A stretch of 62,000 nt of DNA, taken from positions 15,497,501 to 15,559,500 of the forward strand of contig NC_092569.1 of the NCBI RefSeq assembly GCF_037975245.1. The letters run 5' to 3'. A program made the translations under genes and the position numbers. Numbering within the stretch: position 1 is the first letter of the stretch; every line of letters starts with the position of its first letter. This DNA comes from Apostichopus japonicus. Lineage: Eukaryota; Echinodermata; Holothuroidea; Aspidochirotida; Stichopodidae. A model generated the notes under the pieces. That model did not search any database. It saw only the letters and a list, made by a program, of their open reading frames with translations, and was not told the origin of the DNA. This document shows positions 61,705 to 62,000 of this stretch, piece by piece.

Positions 61705-62000
61705 AACTGTAATTTATCCAGTGTCGTATTGTGTGTGCACATATTGCATTGTATGTGCACACATTGCATTGTATACACGTACAAATACGCAGGGAATACA
61801 GTAATTTATCCAAAGTCGTATTATGTGTGCACATATTGCATTACAATGTGCACACATCGCATTGTATACACGTACAAATACGCAGGGAATACAGTAATTT
61901 ATCCAGTGTCGTATTGTGTGTGCACATATCGCATTGTATGTGCACACATCGCATTGTATACACGTACAAATACGCAGGGAATACAGTACAGTAATTTATC
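61705..62000. repeat. 93 bp tandem array running off the right edge
   Basis: AATTTATCC(A)-GTCGTATT starts at 61711, 61803, 61896 and 61993 (period 92-97 bp). Units share GTGTGCACATATTGCATTG and ACACGTACAAATACGCAGGG. The array continues past the window end, so its full length is unknown. Confidence 0.93.

Overview
This window looks like nuclear DNA of an invertebrate animal, probably a marine deuterostome and most plausibly an echinoderm of the sea-cucumber type. The evidence is a secreted fibrinogen-related gene split by short phase-matched exons, long introns full of hAT-like elements, non-LTR retrotransposon fragments, a Penelope-like element with a GIY-YIG endonuclease region, and huge simple repeats. 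There are no operons, ribosome-binding sites or prokaryotic gene spacing. The species call is an inference; the gene models do not depend on it.

Protein-coding content is sparse. I could assemble two minus-strand genes by splice sites and reading phase. Gene B (33022-46451) is complete in six exons: coding lengths 70, 72, 494, 306, 280 and 275 nt sum to 1497 nt, giving 498 residues. It encodes a signal peptide, a short Cys-containing linker, a Ser/Thr-rich mucin-like stretch with a small Cys-rich module, an EGF-like region and a full fibrinogen C-terminal domain. Gene A (2209-8898) is the 5' half of a paralogue: signal peptide exon, short Cys exon and mucin-like exon. Its EGF/fibrinogen exons would lie left of base 1. 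A broken fibrinogen exon with two frameshifts sits alone on the plus strand at 22375-22633.

Two large direct segmental duplications shape the window. Duplication 1 (1-5770 and 38013-41470) carries the mucin-like exon and flanking introns of genes A and B, while their exons 1 and 2 are quite different. Duplication 2 (23147-28052 and 47443-52731) contains no convincing gene. It has arrays of an AGAAGACACT-like unit in opposite orientations on either side of a core, plus a decayed LINE end. Comparing copies exposes transposon insertions with empty sites in the partner copy.

Layout: 1-8900 gene A with TE-rich introns; 8900-22370 mostly non-coding, with tandem repeats at 13.4 and 14.0 kb, an LTR-like stretch at 14.5-15.3 kb and a 0.5 kb ATCC microsatellite; 22.4 kb fibrinogen pseudoexon; 23.1-28.1 kb duplication 2A; 28-33 kb non-coding with AT microsatellites and a 760 bp hAT-like element; 33.0-46.5 kb gene B; 47.4-52.7 kb duplication 2B; 53.6-54.7 kb LINE 3' end; 56.5-58.4 kb two unusual repeat fields; 60.2-60.7 kb RT fragment; a 93 bp tandem array runs off the right edge. 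I recognised no rRNA or bona fide tRNA genes, no CRISPR array and no prokaryotic genes.
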